Assembly (NCBI RefSeq): GCF_032854445.1
Contig: NC_088302.1
Location: 3,464,023-3,528,022, forward strand
DNA: 64,000 nucleotides
From: Liolophura sinensis
Taxonomy: Eukaryota; Mollusca; Polyplacophora; Chitonida; Chitonidae
Reading direction: 5' to 3'
Within the stretch, counting starts at the first letter, position 1. Each line of letters begins with the position of its first letter. A model generated the notes under the pieces. The model ran no database searches and had not been told where the DNA came from. It was given only the letters and a program-made list of their open reading frames with translations. Positions 20,501-28,399 of this stretch are shown here, one piece after another. The translations under genes were made by a program, and so were the position numbers.

Positions 20501-22496
20501 CACAGTGTCATCCACAAAATAAGCTCATCATCGACACTATTAAGCGATAAGGATGTTTCAGTCTGTTAAGTATCTTCTGGAATAGATTTTCTTGGAAGAA
20601 AAAGTTGAGCTGTAAACATGTGCATCAGTAAATTTTGTATCTGGCTTTTGTCTGTTGACCGTCCCAAACTTAAAAACCATTTTCTGAAGAAAACATATGA
20701 CAGGTAATGCTGTTAAATGAGGAATTATACAGATGGTTTTAGCACAGAATTAAGACTTAGTTTGTAATGGTTTGTCCGACCTTTATTTTGCCATCTTGTT
20801 ACATTTTCTTTATTTATTTGATTGGTGTTTTACGCCATACCCCAGAATATTTCACTTATACAATGACGGCCATCCGTGGGTTGCTGACAGACCTTCCCAC
20901 GTACAGCCAGACCTGTTACATTTTGCTTGAGTTTCCAGTTTTCAAATATTCAATGTGGTATCCTGTATTGATCACATGCATGACTTTGTCCGATAATTGT
21001 GTCTGGGGGAAGTTCTTGTAATCATATATATAATAAAGCCGTCTTAAGTTTACTGGAAATAGCACTAGAGTCGAAGGATAGCCAGTTTTGATTTCACTTT
21101 GAAGAGCTTGTTAGGAATTGGTCCCTTGATGTAAAGCCAATACGCTTATTCCATTTTCATGAAATATCATCAAATCTTCACTGTTCAGAGGCCTTCTCAT
21201 CTTTCTCTGTAAAGCTTGTTAAACATGTATCGTTTTGTTGTGATGGATACTGTTATGCTTTTGAATACCTCTATAAGGCCAGCTGCCGGGAAAGGGGGTT
21301 AAAGAATTTCACTAGCTTGCCTGTACAAATTACATGCATAGCTAATGTCTTATGCTGAGTGTTGGCGTTGCCTATGGGATCCAGTAACAGTGAAAGCAAT
21401 GCTAAGGCTTGTATTTTCAAAAGTGTTGACTGGCTTGGTTTGGGTTTCCCCGGAACTCTGCCCAGTTTTCTTCCAGGATAATGTTGGGGGCCCTCATGTA
21501 AGTGAAATACTCTTGAGGAAAGGATAAAATGCCAATCAGATAAATGAAAAGGAACGCATGTATAGAGTAGAGGTTTTGGTTACATGAAGAGCTAAATAAG
21601 ACGAGATAGGTAATTCATCAGTGATGTCCCCATGCATATCAATAACCATAAAAATGCAAAATTCACAACTTGAGTGTCGTCTGTGTAATAGAATCATTGT
21701 TAAGGGCAAAGACCACTCTAAAATGAAGTATTTATCAGATTAAAGACCATTAAAAACTGTCCAGGAAAATAGTTGGATTTATTATTTTTAGAATTTTTCT
21801 ACCCAATAAACTTGTGTTAAATGATCAGATTCTACGGTGGTCTGTTGTGACCCAGAAGGTTTCATTTACGTCACATGTATACTTTTTTCCTAAAATAATT
21901 GATTTAAAGATCAAATCAGCGAATGCATTTATAGCTCTATATGTATATGCATTTTGAATTATGAAATGTAGCCAGCTAATGCACGTTAACTAGCAAAAAC
22001 CTTATGTGATCTCACTGGTCCCGTTGTGGTCAGAAAACGCCACCATAGAATAAAACATTCCAATGCAGTTTTATAATACTAAGTTATTTAAAATACAAAT
22101 TTTGAAAAAATAAATCCAGCTATTTTCCTGGACAGTTTAAATAGGTGTTTCATCTGATACTTACTCCATGTTTTCTTTGCATTTAAGGTAAATGATAGGA
22201 GTTGTTTCTTAAAAAGTACTCTATGATGTCTGTGTATTGAGCTCAGGTTTTGCATAGTTCTAAAGCATCCTGGGTTTTTCTGAGGCTTTGTTCTTAATAT
22301 TCAGAGAATGGAATCACCTCTACAGTGCAGAAATTTTCAACTGATTCCTTTATGTGCATGTAATACCAACTTTAATTTTATTTCTGTTGTAGCTGCCATG
22401 TTGGCATTGCGACACACTCAGGATTTTAGGAAAAATGTGACGTGGACGAAAGTGTTGGTGCAAACAAAAGGAGACACCAAAACTGACTTATTTTAA
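2492..22496 (+). CDS. FOCAD: Focadhesin homologue, C-terminal 19 exons
   Basis: Nineteen exons join into 2691 bases (896 codons plus TAA) with every junction GT-AG and all phases consistent: 2492-2580, 4379-4420, 5125-5344, 5984-6241, 6508-6578, 7682-7826, 8257-8376, 8866-8988, 9507-9584, 10338-10509, 11511-11591, 13254-13379, 14075-14190, 15322-15576, 16279-16478, 17655-17838, 18222-18452, 20277-20352, 22393-22496. The product is a helical, HEAT-repeat-like chain with no enzyme motif. Segments I recognise as focadhesin-like include SLSGVLQSYSGLGLGMLLAR, GSMLGLGVALGSLCADGRTD and LPPVNWTGLLSPLMRWNF. Vertebrate FOCAD has about 1800 residues, so roughly the C-terminal half is here and the rest lies to the left. 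FOCAD is known as a focal-adhesion-linked protein and has been reported to stabilise the cytoplasmic SKI RNA-decay complex. Identification is by recall, not search. Several introns carry tandem copies of neighbouring exon edges. Confidence 0.8.
3759..4017 (+). mobile_element. SINE, near full length, diverged
   Basis: Starts GGGGCTTCTGTGACTC and has the head, the GCAGATTGTTGTGGGTATCC middle, the CATAATGCTGGCAGC core and a GACGAATAAATAAATAAAT tail. Lies in FOCAD intron 1 of the visible set. Confidence 0.9.
4379..4420 (+). CDS. FOCAD: FOCAD exon 2 of 19
   Basis: Short 42-base exon with acceptor GTGTGTTTTCAG and donor CAAG|GTACGC. It adds ARDLLVDSIRGAS in the frame carried from the previous exon, and has split codons on both sides. 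Confidence 0.75.
4588..4843. mobile_element. TTAA-flanked MITE-like element, 256 bp
   Basis: Begins TTAAAGGAGAAGAAAA and ends TTTTCTTCTCCTTTAA, a perfect 16-base inverted terminal repeat that includes a TTAA at each end. TTAA target duplications are typical of piggyBac-type transposons. No coding capacity. The 35 bases on either side (AAGCAAT..GAAGTCTGAAGGT) are also direct repeats, so the insertion sits in, or created, a larger duplication. Confidence 0.65.
4935..4990. repeat. 17-bp triplicate
   Basis: Three copies of ATACACATATGGCATGC, each containing a CATATG/GCATGC palindrome. Confidence 0.85.
5125..5344 (+). CDS. FOCAD: FOCAD exon 3 of 19
   Basis: 220 bases, acceptor TTTTGTTTCAG, donor CAG|GTGGGA, ends in phase 0. 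The peptide contains ANCVFALAGLTATVNNY and HWLAVVMDTLMSLMDV, typical of paired helices. Confidence 0.8.
5507..5690. repeat. 19-bp minisatellite in FOCAD intron 3
   Basis: About nine diverging copies of a 19-base unit, GGTTTCCTCTGAGCATCAT. Later units decay (CACTCTCGTTTCCTCCCGG). Confidence 0.9.
5984..6241 (+). CDS. FOCAD: FOCAD exon 4 of 19
   Basis: 258 bases (86 codons), phase 0 at both ends, acceptor CCTATTGTCAG, donor AAG|GTATGT. It holds the most focadhesin-like segment of the window: LKAGLPGRAPGSLSGVLQSY followed by SGLGLGMLLARLFEEHF. Confidence 0.85.
6508..6578 (+). CDS. FOCAD: FOCAD exon 5 of 19
   Basis: 71 bases, acceptor TTCTTCACTCAG, donor CACAG|GTAGGA. The peptide is GMTEVWKALDVLEQCCLQST then ADH, ending with a split codon. 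The 3' part of this exon and its donor are tandemly copied downstream (6603-6777). Confidence 0.8.
6579..6777 (+). repeat. 60-bp tandem copies of exon 5 end plus its donor site
   Basis: The last 38 bases of exon 5 and the first 24 of the intron (6541-6602) recur at 6603-6662, 6663-6722 and, shorter, 6723-6777, with a further partial unit from 6778. The copies carry CACAG|GTAAGA, closer to the donor consensus than the true CACAG|GTAGGA. Reading through the true donor meets an in-frame TAG at once (CAC AGG TAG), so use of a copy would truncate the protein. Confidence 0.9.
6805..7168. repeat. 20-bp minisatellite in FOCAD intron 5
   Basis: About eighteen copies of CTTCCCACTATCACCCGGGT with variants CCCCGG, CCCTGG and CCCAGG. 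It abuts the exon-5-derived repeat directly, so the two arrays may have one origin. All forward frames are nearly stop-free, which explains spurious ORFs here. Confidence 0.95.
7348..7583 (+). mobile_element. SINE, internally deleted
   Basis: GGGGCCTCCGTGTCTCAG head with B-box-like AAGTTCAAGTCC, then a jump to the GAGTTGGTCGTGGGTTTATC middle, the core and an AAATAAATAAAC tail. FOCAD intron 5. Confidence 0.9.
7682..7826 (+). CDS. FOCAD: FOCAD exon 6 of 19
   Basis: 145 bases, acceptor TGTTTGTTCCCAG, donor TTTCAG|GTGGGA. The peptide includes QGSMLGLGVALGSLCADGRT and KLSAMLDSLSTNEDTFQ. The coding frame is not that of the longest local ORF; it is fixed by the phase of exon 5. Confidence 0.85.
8257..8376 (+). 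CDS. FOCAD: FOCAD exon 7 of 19
   Basis: 120 bases, 40 codons, phase 0. Of two AGs (at 8237 and 8256) only the second, in CAAACCTCTGTTCAG, keeps the phase of exon 6. Donor CCAAG|GTAGGT. Peptide TCCVSLATLSSSAFSANILS and onward. Confidence 0.8.
8866..8988 (+). CDS. FOCAD: FOCAD exon 8 of 19
   Basis: 123 bases, phase 0 at both ends, acceptor TGGTTTTCCAG, donor AGAG|GTAGAA. Peptide NAGLCLSVGMLGYSLAVNGH and onward, a Gly/Ala/Leu-rich helical repeat. Confidence 0.8.
9113..9206 (+). mobile_element. SINE 3' fragment
   Basis: AGAGCCCGGTTTCCTCCCAC, CATAATGCTGGCTGC, TATTCTTGAGTACG and an AAATAAAATAAATAAAG tail. The 5' half is absent. Confidence 0.85.
9507..9584 (+). CDS. FOCAD: FOCAD exon 9 of 19
   Basis: 78 bases, acceptor ATTCTGTTGACAG, donor ACACAG|GTGAGG. 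The coding frame reads DVSSLQKVAVLTGLTALCGS then ERFWTQ. The longer ORF covering it is in another frame and would break the phase. Confidence 0.8.
9575..9645 (+). repeat. Short tandem copies of exon 9 donor
   Basis: The segment TTCTGGACACAG|GTGAGGACA at the exon 9 boundary is followed at once by TTCTGAACACAG|GTGATGACG, then a decayed third (TTATGGGCACATGTGTGGACA) and the start of a fourth. The unit is about 21 bases. Confidence 0.75.
10338..10509 (+). CDS. FOCAD: FOCAD exon 10 of 19
   Basis: 172 bases, acceptor TCTGATTTTCAG, donor GAGTG|GTAAAT, ends in phase 1. Peptide contains ISMCRQIVESHGDLGIQGAG and AWLLGHLHLSACNV. Confidence 0.85.
10586..10811 (+). mobile_element. tRNA-derived SINE with intact head
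   Basis: Starts GGGGGCCTCCGTGGCTCAGT. TGGCTCAGTCGGTTAGCGCG is a perfect pol III A box in tRNA context, and GAGTTCAAGTCC is a B box. The core after GGTCGTGGGTTTC is deleted here; the tail is AAATAAATAAAATAAATAAA. This is the best reference head for the dominant family of the window. I cannot assign it to a named bivalve or MetaSINE family without a search. Confidence 0.9.
11045..11505 (+). repeat. About 100-bp repeats containing partial copies of FOCAD exon 11
   Basis: Four units precede exon 11. Each holds a decayed copy of about 40 bases of the exon (true exon: CCAGCTTCTCTTACCTGCC and on to GTGTGATCAGAGC) at about 11105-11143, 11198-11236, 11306-11344 and 11399-11427, followed by ATGTTATAACT, a GTTAGACAGACACTT spacer and CACAGAATATATGTACCTG. 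The last spacer leads into the true acceptor. Confidence 0.85.
11511..11591 (+). CDS. FOCAD: FOCAD exon 11 of 19
   Basis: 81 bases, acceptor GTTTATGTTTCAG, donor CAAG|GTAACT. Peptide APSSFSYLPDTSVIRAVVDF then LLEAGKQ, with phase 1 at both junctions. Confidence 0.8.
11675..12866. repeat. 51-57-bp minisatellite in FOCAD intron 11, about 21 copies
   Basis: Unit TGTTCATCACTATTTTAATC + AGCTGTAGCTAGTGGGGATT + TCCTTTTTGCTCAGTTC, with a length variant CCTTTTTG/CCTTTG. In the FOCAD sense every unit contains GATTTCCTTTTTGCTCAG, a strong-looking polypyrimidine tract plus CAG. I found no similarity to exons 11 or 12. Confidence 0.97.
13254..13379 (+). CDS. FOCAD: FOCAD exon 12 of 19
   Basis: 126 bases, acceptor AATATCTTTTAAG, donor TTTG|GTAAGC, phase 1 at both ends. 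Peptide contains KLVEICLSSLLENVKQVLPP and VNWTGLLSPLMRWNF. A SINE 3' fragment begins within the donor consensus. Confidence 0.85.
13384..13475 (+). mobile_element. SINE 3' fragment abutting FOCAD exon 12
   Basis: GCTCTGTCCCTCGCCATAAT, the GGCCGCC core, GTATAAGTGAAATATTCTTG and a TAAATGAAAA tail match the 3' half of the dominant SINE. Similarity starts at the +5 base of the exon 12 donor. Confidence 0.85.
13625..13720 (+). mobile_element. Possible tRNA-derived SINE head
   Basis: TGGCCAAGTGGTTAAGATGC resembles a tRNA 5' half with an A box, and GGCTTCAAACTCA resembles a B box about 55 bases later. It is not the dominant SINE family of this window. No tail or flanking duplication identified. Confidence 0.35.
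13850..14074 (+). repeat. Three decayed copies of the exon 13 acceptor edge
   Basis: Exon 13 starts TTTTCAG|GTGGCAATGTTGCCTG. Upstream are TTTTCAG|GCGGCAACATTGCCTG (exon-like start 13858), TTTTTAG|GTGGCAACATTGCTTG (13932) and TTTGTAG|GATGCAACACCTATCTG (14007). The last also keeps the exon's CTTGGCTATATCTCA segment. Spacing is 74, 75 and 68 bases to the true acceptor. Confidence 0.85.
14075..14190 (+). CDS. FOCAD: FOCAD exon 13 of 19
   Basis: 116 bases, acceptor GTTTCTTTTCAG, donor ACAT|GTGAGC, ends in phase 0. Peptide GGNVACLCLRLAISQSIASS then AAALFVTTWLAQSLFNSLH. Confidence 0.85.
15322..15576 (+). CDS. FOCAD: FOCAD exon 14 of 19
   Basis: 255 bases, 85 codons, phase 0 at both ends, acceptor GTGTGTCCCCAG, donor TGCAG|GTAATG. 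Peptide contains VFISLPKLIKSISPSILKKF and LLYEATELFYSILPKTLQ. Confidence 0.85.
15948..16213 (+). mobile_element. SINE, full length, diverged
   Basis: GGGGCCTCCATGGCCGAGGG head, AGTTCAAGTTCAGCTC B box region, TTAATGCTGG core, ATAAGTGAAATATTCTTG and an AAATAAATAAAT tail. FOCAD intron 14. Confidence 0.9.
16279..16478 (+). CDS. FOCAD: FOCAD exon 15 of 19
   Basis: 200 bases, acceptor TTTTCTCTGCAG, donor CAGTG|GTAAAG. Peptide contains LGMYSLMCDCLAELPDERFD and ALLNGCIDATMNIPQ. Confidence 0.85.
16570..16726 (+). mobile_element. SINE, 5'-truncated
   Basis: GTACGTGGGAAGATCTGCC through CATAATCCTGGGCG to an AAATAAATAAATAAATA tail, just inside FOCAD intron 15. Confidence 0.85.
16883..16987 (+). mobile_element. 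SINE 3' fragment
   Basis: GGTTTCCTCCCACCGTAATG, GAAATATTGTTGAGTATCGC and an AAATAAATAAATAAATAAAT tail. Confidence 0.85.
16988..17217 (+). mobile_element. Related SINE subfamily with AATCAATCAGTCA tail
   Basis: Weak tRNA-like head and GGTTCAAGTAGG B box, then TGCCGCAAACAAACCTGAGC, and AAGTGAAAAATCTTAAGCAC, which aligns loosely to the dominant SINE 3' end. The tail is AAACAGTAATCAATCAGTCA instead of AAATAAAT. Confidence 0.5.
17655..17838 (+). CDS. FOCAD: FOCAD exon 16 of 19
   Basis: 184 bases, acceptor TTTGTTTGTGCAG, donor CACAG|GTAACT, ends in phase 0. Peptide contains LSMLAQCFYQTSLTTVQM and LQWLLELMGHTKNIAVEA. Confidence 0.85.
18222..18452 (+). CDS. FOCAD: FOCAD exon 17 of 19
   Basis: 231 bases, 77 codons, acceptor ATCTGTTTCAG, donor GGAAAG|GTAATA. 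Peptide contains AVEFGLQCVAAAICLWTSPV and LPAYIERFNRAPWDQILGK. Confidence 0.85.
18555..19670. repeat. 51-bp minisatellite in FOCAD intron 17, about 21 copies
   Basis: Unit ACACTTCCATACCCCTCTCA + ATGTAAGTGTCAACAACTAC + AATTTTTGGCC (51 bases, some units 54 with an extra AGT). Because 51 is 17 codons, a minus-strand frame stays open through most of the array (repeating VDTYIKRGMEVWPKIVV); I take this as a by-product. In the FOCAD sense each unit carries GTAAGT, the consensus 5' splice hexamer. Confidence 0.97.
19899..20030 (+). mobile_element. SINE, 5'-truncated
   Basis: GAACCTGCAGATGGTCGTGG, CACAATGCTGGCCAC, GAAATATTCTTGAGTAC and an AAATAAATAAA tail. FOCAD intron 17. Confidence 0.85.
20277..20352 (+). 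CDS. FOCAD: FOCAD exon 18 of 19
   Basis: 76 bases, acceptor CTTTGTTTGTAG, donor GTAG|GTAGGT, ends in phase 1. Peptide VLDWLWVFSQLPDQKLSPES then KQHCV. Confidence 0.8.
20806..20908 (-). mobile_element. SINE, partial, antisense
   Basis: TTCTTTATTTATTTGATTGG, GTTTTACGCCATACC and CTTCCCACGTACAGCC are the reverse complement of the SINE 3' end and middle, with the core between them deleted. Confidence 0.8.
21437..21550 (+). mobile_element. Old SINE 3' fragment
   Basis: GGGTTTCCCCGGAACTCTGC, AGTTTTCTTCCAGGATAATG, GTAAGTGAAATACTCTTGAG and a GATAAATGAAA tail; strongly diverged. Confidence 0.7.
21700..22186. mobile_element. TTAA-flanked foldback MITE-like element, 487 bp
   Basis: Long imperfect terminal inverted repeats of about 90 bases. 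The best-conserved part is AAACTGTCCAGGAAAATAG near 21754 and CTATTTTCCTGGACAGTTT near 22120. The ends are TTAAGGGCAAAGA and TCTTTGCATTTAA, giving TTAA at both borders as in piggyBac-type insertions. No coding capacity. Sits in the last FOCAD intron. Confidence 0.65.
22393..22496 (+). CDS. FOCAD: FOCAD exon 19, C-terminal exon with stop
   Basis: Acceptor TTTCTGTTGTAG, then 104 bases ending in TAA. Peptide AAMLALRHTQDFRKNVTWTK then VLVQTKGDTKTDLF. The phase (two bases completing a codon begun in exon 18) and the total length divisible by three support this as the true end. Confidence 0.75.
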
Positions 22497-25340
22497 ATTT
22501 TATTGTGTGTGATGCATTCGCAGATATGCTGTACATATCAGAATATTTCTTGGACTAACTAGTTCATCCTGTGAAGGCAGTTGTATGTATTATCATCTTA
22601 ACTGAATGCTGGAGTTGTGTGGATGTTATCCTCTGTGTATTACTCACTGGCAGTATTTGTGTTCAGTCCTGAAAGCTATTTCAGGATTATAACACTTGCA
22701 TAACCAAACATGTAATAATAATGAAATAGTGTACATCTATGCTTAAAAGTGGGTAACAACTTCCTCTGAAATTGTTTTCATTTTTACAAAGAAAAAGTTG
22801 CATGTCCAGAATTGAAATCCATAAAGCTGGTGTTTTTATTGTACATGTACTTGTAGTGAAGCAGCACATCATGGAGTGTATCACTGTACTGTACATTCTC
22901 CCAGATTGTATACAGGAAGTTTCCCAATACAATTTAGTTGTCAACGAACTGACAATCATTGGCACTAATTTGAGAATTATTAAGTGAGTGACCCGAAACT
23001 TGTACAGTGGTTCATACGCAACATGAGGTTGATTTCGGGCATTTGTTGATTACATTGATCAAGTAGTCCGAACTGTAACTCAACACGCTTGCAATTGGTC
23101 GACTGCCTTCAAATTCAGGTTGTGTCTTCATTTCAGTGAAGACAATCCGGGGGTATATTTACGTGTACAGTTGTGTGGATAAACCATATCCGCTAGTGTG
23201 GACATCTTCCAGGTCATAACTTTGTAACCGACTGTCTTCAAACCAGAGCAGTCATGCGAAAACAGTGGATCAGAGGATGACGGGGATTGCCTGGATGTCT
23301 TCAGGGAAATTGTTACAACTGATGACAAAATGTAATAGCAGAGCACATGTATATGCACAAGGAACATATCCTTTTTATGGTACTTCCATTAGGGACATAG
23401 ACTTCAGTGGTGTATTTTGATAATTAATCATTTAATAACAAGTGACCATTGTGTTTATATGTTTGCGCACCTGCGTGTACTGTAAACCGACAGTGTAATT
23501 ACCGCTGATCATATGTGTACGATGCACGCTACCCATAGCAATATGAGCTTCCAAATGAGATTGTATCATTACAGTACTACCTACATGATCTAGGTAAAAT
23601 CTGCTTAGTTAGTGGTTGGATAATCGTCAGTAGTTATTGCACGGGTAATATTACCAGAAAAAATGTACCACAACAGTAACAAATAAACAGCTGAGTTGAA
23701 CGTATGTGCATCTGTTATATTTATTACACACTGTATTACAATATTGTGAATGCCTGTGAAGGTGTCACTAAAAATTGCATGAAAAATTGAACACAAAAAG
23801 ACACTTAAATACATTTCTCAAGTAAGTTTATGGACAAATAGTAAGCCCTCTTCGTGATAATGCATGTGATTTTACTGATCGTGTTGATCTTCATCTTCTT
23901 CATCATACCACACAATATTAAATGGATCAATCTGGGCTATCAATCACACCATAAGTGTGTATAATAATAACCATAGTAATAACGCCTGGAAGATGCAAAC
24001 AGTATTCAGTGTAAGAAAAAAGTCTCCATACATATTAAACCAAAATTATCAACAAGATTATGTCATTTGATCTGGATCGAGCAAGGAGTGTGTGTATGTG
24101 TTCTTGGTTGTTCTGTTTTTTGGGTTTTTTTGTTTTTTTTGGCGTAAAACAAACAAATTTATTCCATGTTGACAGTTTGTGTTTAGAGTTAACAGCTGTT
24201 TGTTTGAAAGAGTACTTAGTTGTGTTCTACAAGAGTTGATGTTAACTAACAATGTTAAACTGACAATGAAAGTAGGAAAACAATTATGTCCCAGAAATAT
24301 CAGAGAACGTTCAACTTAAGAGCCGATTGTTGGAGGTGAGAAACATGTCACAAGTTGAGGATATACAAGGATTTTCTTATCTTTGAAGTTCCAGAAATAC
24401 ACTCTGGAATAATTTAGTAGTGGAAGAGAAAACAAATGAGTGTAGAGCTTGAGAGCAATTTGATATATAAATGAGAAAATTGTGTGCATGTCCGATAGAT
24501 CGTGCGGGTAGCACGCCTGGGAAGAACTGTGACTTGCCAGCAAAATGACAGTAAATACAGGTATCACGTAAAAAAAACAAAGATTACTGCTACTTGGGAC
24601 CAAGTTGTTATATACCAGAAGTCTCCTCATCGTCATATATCAACAATGTTTTACAGAACAGTAATAGACATATCACAACGGAAAACATCCGTAGTTTGCA
24701 TAGAGTCTATAGAAATAAAGTCAGAGCAGACTGGGAAAAAACTGATACATTCGTGTATTTTGATAAAACGGTAACGTATGATTCTCTATGTTCTGAGAAG
24801 GTACATGTTAGACTTTACTTGACTGGGGTCTATACTGACCTTGACAGCATGGCTAACAGTCAGACAATAACGAATTGTCAATGCCTAGTCACGGGTTCAC
24901 AAACATGTCTTAAACTGATACTTAATGAGTGGTCATATTTGGATCTTAGGTTTTACCGGAAGCACTAATTTTCGCTATTGCGATGAGAGCGAACAACTTT
25001 ACATGTGACGAATTGAAAATGAAATAATTAGTGACAAATATCCTGCAGCAAACTTTTCTGAAATAAGTTTAGGCAGTCTCCAAAGTAAAGTCTCAGTTAG
25101 CTTTTTGATCCTGGGACCAAAAACTCATGGCTAACTGCACTTACAACCCGTAAATTAAGTTAGGAGTGGAGCGTGCTTTGATTATCTCCTGAAAAACAGT
25201 TTCGTTACTATCTGGGGAAAAAACCCGTATACAATGAAATCGTGATATGTATAAATCGACCAGAGGAACAAATTGTGTTTTACTGAACGTGCGAATTGGT
25301 GCTGAGAAAAATACTGCTACTTCTTACGAGATGACAGAGT
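22497..25340. other. FOCAD 3' UTR and intergenic sequence; no gene seen
   Basis: AT-rich. Open frames here start at TTG or are short, and I see no exon with good borders. AATAAA at 23682-23687 is one possible polyadenylation signal for FOCAD, about 1.2 kb after the stop codon; nearer signals cannot be excluded. Confidence 0.4.
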
Positions 25341-25734
25341 CTTCGCTCTAAAATACTATGAACCCCTGCCATTATCGCACTTGGACAGTAGGAGAAATAT
25401 GGAATTGGATGCTGTCACAGCATAGATCGTTGTTCGAACTCCAGTGCACCCTCGACAAGGGTTGGTGTCAGCAAGCCCTTGTGAACTATGCTGTTTTCGT
25501 TCTGCTCAAGAGACCGTCTTCAGCTCCGTCGCCTCACCACAGTAATTCTCACCACAGCCAATCACCCGATCAGCCGTGAGATCACAGGTTCGAATCCACA
25601 ATGGACTTTAAATGATTTGTACTCCTTTTTGTGTCATATCATTAGTGTATGTACTGCACTGAAATCACCACTGTTGTCATGTTTACCCAAGACAGACAAC
25701 AGTGACGCTGAACTTTGAACAGGAAATGAGACAA

Positions 25735-25905
25735 TATAGGCCAAAGTGAGCTGGATTTGAACACTCAGCCTTATTGGTGCGAGGTTACATCGTAGGCTCC
25801 ATCGATGGGGCTCTTGGGCATGACGGCTGTTTGTGGACACGGCTAGTTGTCCAAAGATTTCGCTTAGGGAAAAGCCAACTGTACTAACCGCTGTGTCCGT
25901 CAAAG
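25735..25905 (-). mobile_element. Possible tRNA-derived SINE head, antisense
   Basis: On the minus strand GGACACAGCGGTTAGTACAG resembles a tRNA A-box region, and GAGTGTTCAAATCCAGCTC about 120 bases later resembles a B box. Another isolated perfect B box, GGTTCGAATCC, lies near 25588 on the plus strand. No tail recognised. Confidence 0.35.
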
Positions 25906-27014
25906 TAGTAGTTAGAATACCGCAAATGACTGCTCTCAATCCAGGGCTTCCTTACATTTATTGCTCATGTCAGTATATGAATACCACCTTTCTAAATTGT
26001 GGCTCAATCACAAAACGGTAGCTTCTAAAACGGAAAAAGAGTTGCGCCCATCGTTTACAACAATCCTGATATAACTACCCCCTTGTGGCCGCACAAAAGG
26101 AATCCACATCAGAAGGGTATCATGCTGTCCTACTCTATGGTGAAGTTACTGTGCTCTAACCGTTGGACAGTCGAAGTTTCACGTCACTAAGCAACACGTC
26201 TGACTACCGAATGAATGTCAGTGTGGATCACAGCCTTGCTCAAATTTCTCCTTAGCATGGTGGTTAAGATATTCCAACCGTTAAACGGAAGAAAGTGAAT
26301 GCCATTTGATACCGTATATAACTTGCATATCCTACATATAAACATTTTCTTGGAAACCGCGTTCATTGAAACGAAAGTCCTCTATCAGAGTTTTGTGAGG
26401 CAGGACCGTCATTCCATATTGAAAAACAGTATCACCATGTTTAAATAAAAGACACCGAACGAAGATTGCCTTTCTGTTTGAACCTCCCTGACGAAATCTT
26501 TGGAAGTACTAGTCAGTATTGTGAAAACTATACAGGTTGTGGTATCCGGGGCAGTTCTGGTTCAGCTTTCATTTCCCGCCATTTCCTTCACATGGACGAC
26601 AAAACCCTATTGAAGAACCAGTTTGCATATTTCTCTTTTGTTTTGTTTTCCTTAAATGTCATATATCACGGATACAGCTGTGTAGATGATACTCTGTCCG
26701 CCACATACTCCTACACCAGTTGTTAGCGACGATAGACATGTGCATTGTCCGTTTGTGTTTGCTCAGCTACATTTCCAGCGTCACTTACAACGACAGCTTT
26801 AACTCTCAGATGATTTCAGATCATTAGCTTTATAAATCACACGACAAACAGCATAAGGAAAACAGCTTCCGCCTCCTGTGCACGTATCCCTCCAGGAGAC
26901 CATCGTCAGACAGTAACATGTTTTTCTCTGCAAAACCAAAGCAAACAGATGTTAGTCTAAGATACATTTAGTTGTCCACTCTTTCACCAAAGCATTGCTT
27001 CTCGTGCTCTGATA

Positions 27015-27310
27015 ACGATCCCTTCAGTGGCCAAATAGTTAGGGCGTCCCCCTCGAAGTCGGAAGACCTGGGATCAAACCCTGGAACGGCCAAACCAAAA
27101 TGGTACTTATTGCCCCCTCGACTGGCGCTCAGCACTGAGAGGTTAGAGCAAGGAAACAGGACTGGTTGGCGCACTGTCAGTATAATGTGATTGGGTTGGG
27201 TGTCATGTCTGCCACAATTGTAACACAGACGACGATGGTCATGATTACGGTTATACGAAACTGGAGTGAACCACCGTCCTTCGGCAGGCATCTGACAAAC
27301 CATCTGAAAC
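27015..27310 (+). mobile_element. Second SINE family (tRNA-like head)
   Basis: TGGCCAAATAGTTAGGGCGT and CCTGGGATCAAACCCTGG look like the A- and B-box regions of a tRNA-derived head. The body ACTGAGAGGTTAGAGCAAGG, GACTGGTTGGCGC and CAGTATAATGTGATTGGGT resembles a SINE body I associate with molluscs. It differs from the dominant family. Confidence 0.5.
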
Positions 27311-27344
27311 CATCAGCTTTCCCCACAGAAAATGGATGGTTGGC

Positions 27345-27595
27345 AAATTACCAAATGCACACTCCGTGTTCTGCAAACTTTGGTTCTGTACATTCCGTGT
27401 TCTGCACACTTTGATTATGCACACTTCGCGTTCGGCACACTTTGGTTGTGCACACTCCGTGTTCAGCACACTTTTATTATGCACACTCCGTGTTCTGCAG
27501 ATTTGGCTTAAGCACACTCCGTGTTCTGTAAAGCTTGGTTATGCACACTCCGTGTTCTACACACTTTGGTTATGCACACTCCGTATTCGATTTCG
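27345..27595. repeat. About 30-bp tandem repeat, 8 copies
   Basis: Unit close to TATGCACACTCCGTGTTCTG + CACACTTTGGT with frequent substitutions. It follows the second-family SINE directly. Confidence 0.9.
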
Positions 27596-28399
27596 CCGAT
27601 TGGTTCTTTAACGTCGTAATCACTTCTACGGTAATTTTATGGTAGGAAAGTGGTCAGTCTAAGGTAAACCACCGACCTTCTCGCTCAAATGTATTGTGCC
27701 TGTACTGTGTTTCACAGGTCATCAAATTAAAAAAAAACTACATACATGTAAGTGTTTAGGCTACGATTGAATGATATGTGTGGCACTACTGTGGAACCAA
27801 GCCGATTACATGTTCAACTTGGTGAAACATATTTGAGATTGGATATTATCGGTGCTTTATACCAGAATATACCTTCTATTTACTTGTAGCTAAATCACGC
27901 ACTGTATATTTGAACATGTAACACAGCAACTTTTGCCTTATGATTGCCCAGTGTGCCGCGTAATTAGGTAAGATTCCTAAAGGAATGGAGCTCTTGACAG
28001 AAAGATTTATTATCAGTTTGCCGTTACAGCCCAAGGCTGTTATACATTATCTGGTGGTTTGCTGTACCACGAAGACACGGCCTCGACTGTTCTGTCTTGT
28101 ACGTAGAACTGAAAGCTTTTCAACAACGGATGTTGTGAAAGGTGTAGTTACATGCGAACGTTTTGTAAGGCAGAAGTAATATGAATTTACTTCTGTGGGC
28201 GGAGAGCCGTGGGTGCTACATATGGCTCAGATTTCCAGATGATATGATTTGAGATTTTCCCTAAAGGTATATCACTGATGGTTTGCTTTCGTTAATAGGG
28301 TATGGAATCGGGGTCTGGTACAGGTCAAATCCTGAGGCAGTGACAGTTGAAGTGAGTTATGCAGAAAGGCTGGCATCGCTCGTGGAAGGCAAATGTCCA

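Noticed and set aside
24594-24968. 124-codon plus frame
   Set aside because: Begins at TTG, the first ATG is near its end, no splice signals at sensible borders, no recognised family.
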